A model generated the notes under the pieces. The model did not search any database and was not told the origin of the DNA. It saw nothing but the letters and a program-made list of their open reading frames with translations. From Flavobacteriaceae bacterium (GTDB lineage Bacteria > Bacteroidota > Bacteroidia > Flavobacteriales > Flavobacteriaceae): 8,987 nt of DNA. Both the position numbers and the translations under genes were made by a program. The stretch covers positions 1 to 8,987 of the forward strand of contig JAESTN010000053.1 of NCBI GenBank assembly GCA_016763595.1, written 5' to 3'. Shown in pieces: positions 6,326 through 8,987 of the stretch; within the stretch, counting starts at the first letter, position 1, and every line of letters starts with the position of its first letter.

Positions 6326-6633
6326 CGTGTAAATAGGGTGTTGATGTAGCATTAATAGGTTTGACCTACCAGAATTTTATGCTCATTTATAACAATTCTA
6401 TTTCCTTCTATTTGTTGAGTTTTATTTTAGATGTTCGTGCTAATGGAGCGTTAGTAGCAACACCCAGTAAAGATAAAACTGTTAAAATTTGGAGTATTTC
6501 AATTGATTAGTTACTGGATATCAGTTTTTTAGGAGGTATGTATTGAATAGCGTGATTTATTTTAGTTAATAAAGTGTAATAGTTACTCTTTTGTGATGTC
6601 TATTAGTAAAGAATTTTATCCTTAAAGACCCTA
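6326..6633. other. Intergenic region with a gene relic, upstream of the M1-like peptidase
   Basis: These 308 bases contain no intact gene of normal size. A 43-codon frame (6379-6510) ends in the last blade of a WD40 protein. An exact TAnnTTTG box (TAGGTTTG, 6356-6363) is present without a -33 partner. I found no clear terminator after the regulator and no good promoter close to ATG 6634. Confidence 0.6.
6379..6510 (+). pseudogene. Remnant of a WD40-repeat protein (C-terminal blade)
   Basis: From about 6427 the frame reads LDVRANGALVATPSKDKT, then VKIWSISID, then TAG at 6508-6510. This is the classic end of a WD40 repeat, where [DG]xxLATxSxDKTVKIW is the most conserved stretch: Asn-Gly turn, LVAT strand, SKDKTVKIW strand. 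The codons before it (MLIYNNSISFYLLSF) do not look like WD40 and the frame is closed by TAG 6334 upstream, so only about 25 residues of propeller remain. One blade cannot fold as a propeller, so the piece is most likely the tail of a deleted gene. A short expressed peptide from ATG 6379 is the alternative. Confidence 0.6.
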
Positions 6634-7860
6634 ATGAAGAAACAAATAAAAATTATAGTTGCACTATGCTTCGCTTTTAGTGCAGCGATATCAACCGCGC
6701 AAAATGTAAAACGTTACGATGGTAATATACATATTGATGCTAAAACACATGTGTTAACTGCAGATTTTACGATTACTTTTAACACATTGCCAGAAGGAAA
6801 ACAGATGAAACTGTTTTTGCATGAGTCTACAAGTGATTTACAATTAAAGTCGGGGAGTAGTGTTATTAAACATACTATAACCAATGAAGAATTTATAGAG
6901 AAAGACCATGCAATAAATTTTGATAAAGCCAACATTAAAAACTTAAAACTGAATATAAAATATTCATTAAATCTTGATAGTTTAAGTAACAATGGGTTTA
7001 GATTTAATGAGAATTGGATTGAACTAAACCTATATACAGCTTGGTATCCTTTTAACACGAGTTATGGTAGATTTCCGTATACCGTTACCACTAAAATTTC
7101 TCAAGAGTATCAACTTTTTGGTTCAGGAGAAGTGGTCAATAGAAAGAAAACATGGATAATAGAGCAACAAATTCCATCTATAGATATTTCTCAAGTATTT
7201 TATAAAGGTTTAAGAGAAGAAGTGATCGGTAAAATAAAATTGTATCACTACAATATAAATTCAGAAAATGTAGAAACCATTAAAAGGAATACAAGAAGTC
7301 ATTTTAATTTATTGAATTCTTGGCTAGGAAAAAGCAATTCGAATGATTTAGTCTTAGGAGTTAGCAATTTAAAACACACGACTTCTTATGCAAGGAAAAA
7401 CTTTATTTCCTTATCTGTATCTAGTAAATATTCTGAGTTTTATGATAAAATTTTAGCCCATGAATTAGGTCATTTATGGTGGAATAAAGCAAGTGTTACT
7501 AATTGGGAAGAATGGTTAAACGAATCTTTTGCAGAATATTCTGCCATTATTTTACAACGTCATTTATTTGGTGAGGAAAATTTTGAAAAGAACATTAGTC
7601 GATTAAAAAAGAGCGCTTCAAAATTAGCATCTCCCTATCAGTTAAAAAAAGGAGTCAAAAATTACCAAAGTAGTGTTACGTACAAAGGAGCGTATTTTTT
7701 ATATGAATTGGAAAATAAAATAGGAAGAGCGCCTATGTTTAGCTTAATGACAGCTATTCACAAAGCAAAAATTAAATCTACAGAAAAACTACTAAAATTG
7801 ATTGAAGAAAAGCAAGGGAAAGAGGCAGCTACTTTCTTGCTAGAAAGACTTAAGAAATAA
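6634..7860 (+). CDS. Secreted M1-like (gluzincin) metallopeptidase
   Basis: The protein has 408 residues. Residues 1-23 form a signal peptide ending STAQ, so it acts in the periplasm or outside. Residues about 25-190 are a beta-rich N-terminal domain as in M1 aminopeptidases. The catalytic part has HELGH at 276-280 (zinc ligands His276, His280; base Glu277), third ligand Glu297 in WLNESFAEY, and the likely proton-donor Tyr350 in TYKGAYFLYEL, the YxKGA motif of M1. Only 16 residues lie between the second His and Glu297, against 18 in typical M1 enzymes. The GAMEN motif is replaced by NFISLSV, so aminopeptidase activity is not assured. The protein is much shorter than canonical M1 enzymes (about 600-900) because the C-terminal HEAT-like domain is absent. 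It follows the LytTR regulator gene by 308 nt in the same direction, so co-regulation is possible. ATG 6634 is supported by the signal peptide. Confidence 0.87.
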   Translation: MKKQIKIIVALCFAFSAAISTAQNVKRYDGNIHIDAKTHVLTADFTITFNTLPEGKQMKLFLHESTSDLQLKSGSSVIKHTITNEEFIEKDHAINFDKANIKNLKLNIKYSLNLDSLSNNGFRFNENWIELNLYTAWYPFNTSYGRFPYTVTTKISQEYQLFGSGEVVNRKKTWIIEQQIPSIDISQVFYKGLREEVIGKIKLYHYNINSENVETIKRNTRSHFNLLNSWLGKSNSNDLVLGVSNLKHTTSYARKNFISLSVSSKYSEFYDKILAHELGHLWWNKASVTNWEEWLNESFAEYSAIILQRHLFGEENFEKNISRLKKSASKLASPYQLKKGVKNYQSSVTYKGAYFLYELENKIGRAPMFSLMTAIHKAKIKSTEKLLKLIEEKQGKEAATFLLERLKK

Positions 7861-7890
7861 GTTGTACTGTTAAATTATTGGTAAAACGTT

Positions 7891-7929
7891 CAAAAATAGA
7901 AATATGAATGGCTATATTTTCTATTTTTG
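7891..7929. repeat. Long AT-rich inverted repeat between the peptidase and esterase genes
   Basis: The left arm CAAAAATAGAAATAT (7891-7905) pairs with the right arm ATATTTTCTATTTTTG (7914-7929), giving 15 pairs with one unpaired T and an 8-nt loop. It starts 30 nt after the peptidase stop and ends 23 nt before the esterase ATG. The right arm contains an exact -7 box. No T tract follows the stem, so it is an unusual terminator; an operator or leader structure is equally possible. Confidence 0.65.
7922..7929 (+). promoter_or_regulatory. Candidate -7 promoter box (TATTTTTG) for the esterase-fold gene
   Basis: This exact TAnnTTTG match would place the transcription start near 7936, giving a leader of about 17 nt before ATG 7953, which is typical. 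No TTG at the -33 position is seen. The box is the outer end of the right arm of the inverted repeat, so hairpin extrusion or a protein bound to the palindrome would cover it. Confidence 0.4.
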
Positions 7930-7952
7930 GGCGCAACCAAAATTTCACATTC

Positions 7953-8987
7953 ATGAGAAAAATATTCTTATCAGTACTTACTTTAATTACCATTGTTACA
8001 GCAAACTTTGCACAGATTAAAGGATCTCCAATTAATATAGGGACAAACTATACAATCAACTCTAAAATCTTAGAAAAAGATAGAGAAATACAAATTTACC
8101 TACCAGATAGTTATGATACTTCTACAGAGAAGTATCCAGTTTTGTATATTTTAGATGGTCAATGGTTTTTTTCAAATGGAGTTTCAATTCAAAAATCGTT
8201 GCGAACACCAGGAGCAATTCCAGAAATGATAGTTGTAGGGATTACGAACATTAGGTCTTTACGACGTGGTTTATTTAGTGATGGTGAAAAGTTCACCTCT
8301 TTTTTGAAAGAGGAAGTGATTCAATTTGTAGACGCTAATTTTAGAACCACCAAAGAGCGTGTGATTTTTGGATGGGAAGCTGCAGCTTATTATATCAGTG
8401 AAATGATTTTAAAAGAAAAAAACTTGTTTTCTGGAGCGATTATTACTGATGGAGGTTATGCTTCTGAGGAAATGGTAAAAGGGTTTAATTCTGATAAAGA
8501 GATTTATTTGTATATGGCAAACTCTAGAAAAGATATTTACTATATCAGTTCATCTGATGGCTTTAATGAATCATTAAAGAAGGTGAATCCAAAAAACTTG
8601 AGATGGAAATACGAATTGTTTAATGACGAAGTGCATGAGACGATGCCACATTTAGCAATGTATAAAGGACTACGTTATTATTATCACAATTACGATGCGT
8701 TGGTTTTTGAAAGCATTCAGTCTTATGTTAAAGCTGGTGGATTACCTTATTTGAAATCATATATAAAAGGAAGAGAAAAACGTTTTGGAAGTGATACTAG
8801 TGTAAATGAAAGCACGCAAAACTCCTTAATTTGGCTAGGGTTGAATCGAAACAACTTTAAATATTTTAGCTTATTCATGGAGCAATTTAAAGAGGTGTTA
8901 AAAACCAATAGATATGCAAATGCGTATTGGCAAAACAAATTTGGTCAGTTTTATTTAAAACATAAAGATTATAAAAATGCCATCAAG
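7953..8987 (+). CDS. Secreted esterase-fold (alpha/beta hydrolase) protein with TPR-like tail, nucleophile Ser replaced by Glu (3' partial)
   Basis: The frame has no stop before the window edge, so 345 residues are visible. Residues 1-21 are a signal peptide ending FAQ. Residues about 30-250 follow the putative-esterase family (PF00756-like): REIQIYLPDSYD, then YPVLYILDGQWFF, MIVVGITN, FLKEEVIQFVDANFRT, and the strand RVIFG leading into the nucleophile elbow. There the family has GHSxGG or GxSxGG, but this protein has GWEAAA (140-145), with Glu142 at the serine position and alanines for the elbow glycines. The histidine region persists as VHETMPHLAMYKGLRYYY (His228). Serine-esterase activity is therefore not expected, and a binding or regulatory role is more likely. 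Residues about 285 onward are helical, and YLKHKDYKNAIK (334-345) looks like the start of a TPR, a tail common in Bacteroidota members of this family. ATG 7953 is fixed by the signal peptide. Confidence 0.87.
   Translation, partial: MRKIFLSVLTLITIVTANFAQIKGSPINIGTNYTINSKILEKDREIQIYLPDSYDTSTEKYPVLYILDGQWFFSNGVSIQKSLRTPGAIPEMIVVGITNIRSLRRGLFSDGEKFTSFLKEEVIQFVDANFRTTKERVIFGWEAAAYYISEMILKEKNLFSGAIITDGGYASEEMVKGFNSDKEIYLYMANSRKDIYYISSSDGFNESLKKVNPKNLRWKYELFNDEVHETMPHLAMYKGLRYYYHNYDALVFESIQSYVKAGGLPYLKSYIKGREKRFGSDTSVNESTQNSLIWLGLNRNNFKYFSLFMEQFKEVLKTNRYANAYWQNKFGQFYLKHKDYKNAIK

Noticed and set aside
6531..6549. A textbook AGGAGGT directly before ATG 6538
   Set aside because: The ATG is followed at once by TAT TGA, so it would encode two residues, and the spacing is zero. 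The host does not appear to rely on Shine-Dalgarno sequences.
6714..7058. Minus-strand open frame of 114 codons inside the secreted peptidase gene
   Set aside because: It lies antisense to a strongly supported coding region with a signal peptide and zinc motif; its composition (many Leu, Ser and Phe) is that of antisense AT-rich coding DNA.
8747..8938. Minus-strand open frame of 63 codons near the right edge
   Set aside because: It is antisense to the esterase-fold coding frame, which is open continuously from ATG 7953 to the window end.

Overview
The window is AT-rich DNA (about one third G+C by eye) from a member of the Bacteroidota, most likely a flavobacterium. The evidence is: signal peptides ending in ...AQ, start codons without Shine-Dalgarno sequences, a TAnnTTTG-type -7 box, an ABC-permease/M1-peptidase fusion tail, a DUF6624 protein, a secreted lumazine-binding-like (NTF2-fold) protein, and a LytS/LytTR two-component pair. 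No ribosomal RNA, tRNA, CRISPR array or transposase gene was found.

Layout. (1) 1-1286, plus strand: the C-terminal M1-type metallopeptidase half of a longer protein that runs off the left edge. It ends at a strong hairpin terminator (1292-1322). (2) 1348-3631, minus strand: a two-gene operon of secreted proteins, TPR + DUF6624 first and an NTF2-like protein second, convergent with the peptidase. (3) 3632-3961: a divergent intergenic region with a hairpin and a degenerate copy of the promoter/start region of the downstream kinase gene. (4) 3962-4474, plus: a RimJ/RimL-type GNAT acetyltransferase lying between the two copies of that repeat. (5) 4591-6325, plus: a LytS-type sensor kinase and its LytTR response regulator, overlapping by 14 nt. 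The kinase frame is broken by one in-frame TAA between its N box and G box. (6) 6326-6633: an intergenic region holding the last blade of a lost WD40 protein. (7) 6634-7860, plus: a secreted M1-like metallopeptidase. (8) 7953-8987, plus: a secreted esterase-fold protein with a TPR-like tail. It runs off the right edge, and its nucleophile elbow has glutamate where serine is expected.

How the genes may work together. The kinase and regulator form a clear signalling unit, but the premature stop probably disables or rewires it. The flanking genes mostly encode exported peptidases or pseudo-hydrolases and small exported proteins of unknown role. I see no sequence evidence that they form one pathway, and I do not recognise a known defence or secretion system. 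The region looks like accessory flavobacterial DNA undergoing gene decay: a nonsense-interrupted kinase, a WD40 relic, a duplicated kinase start flanking the GNAT gene, and a catalytically altered esterase.
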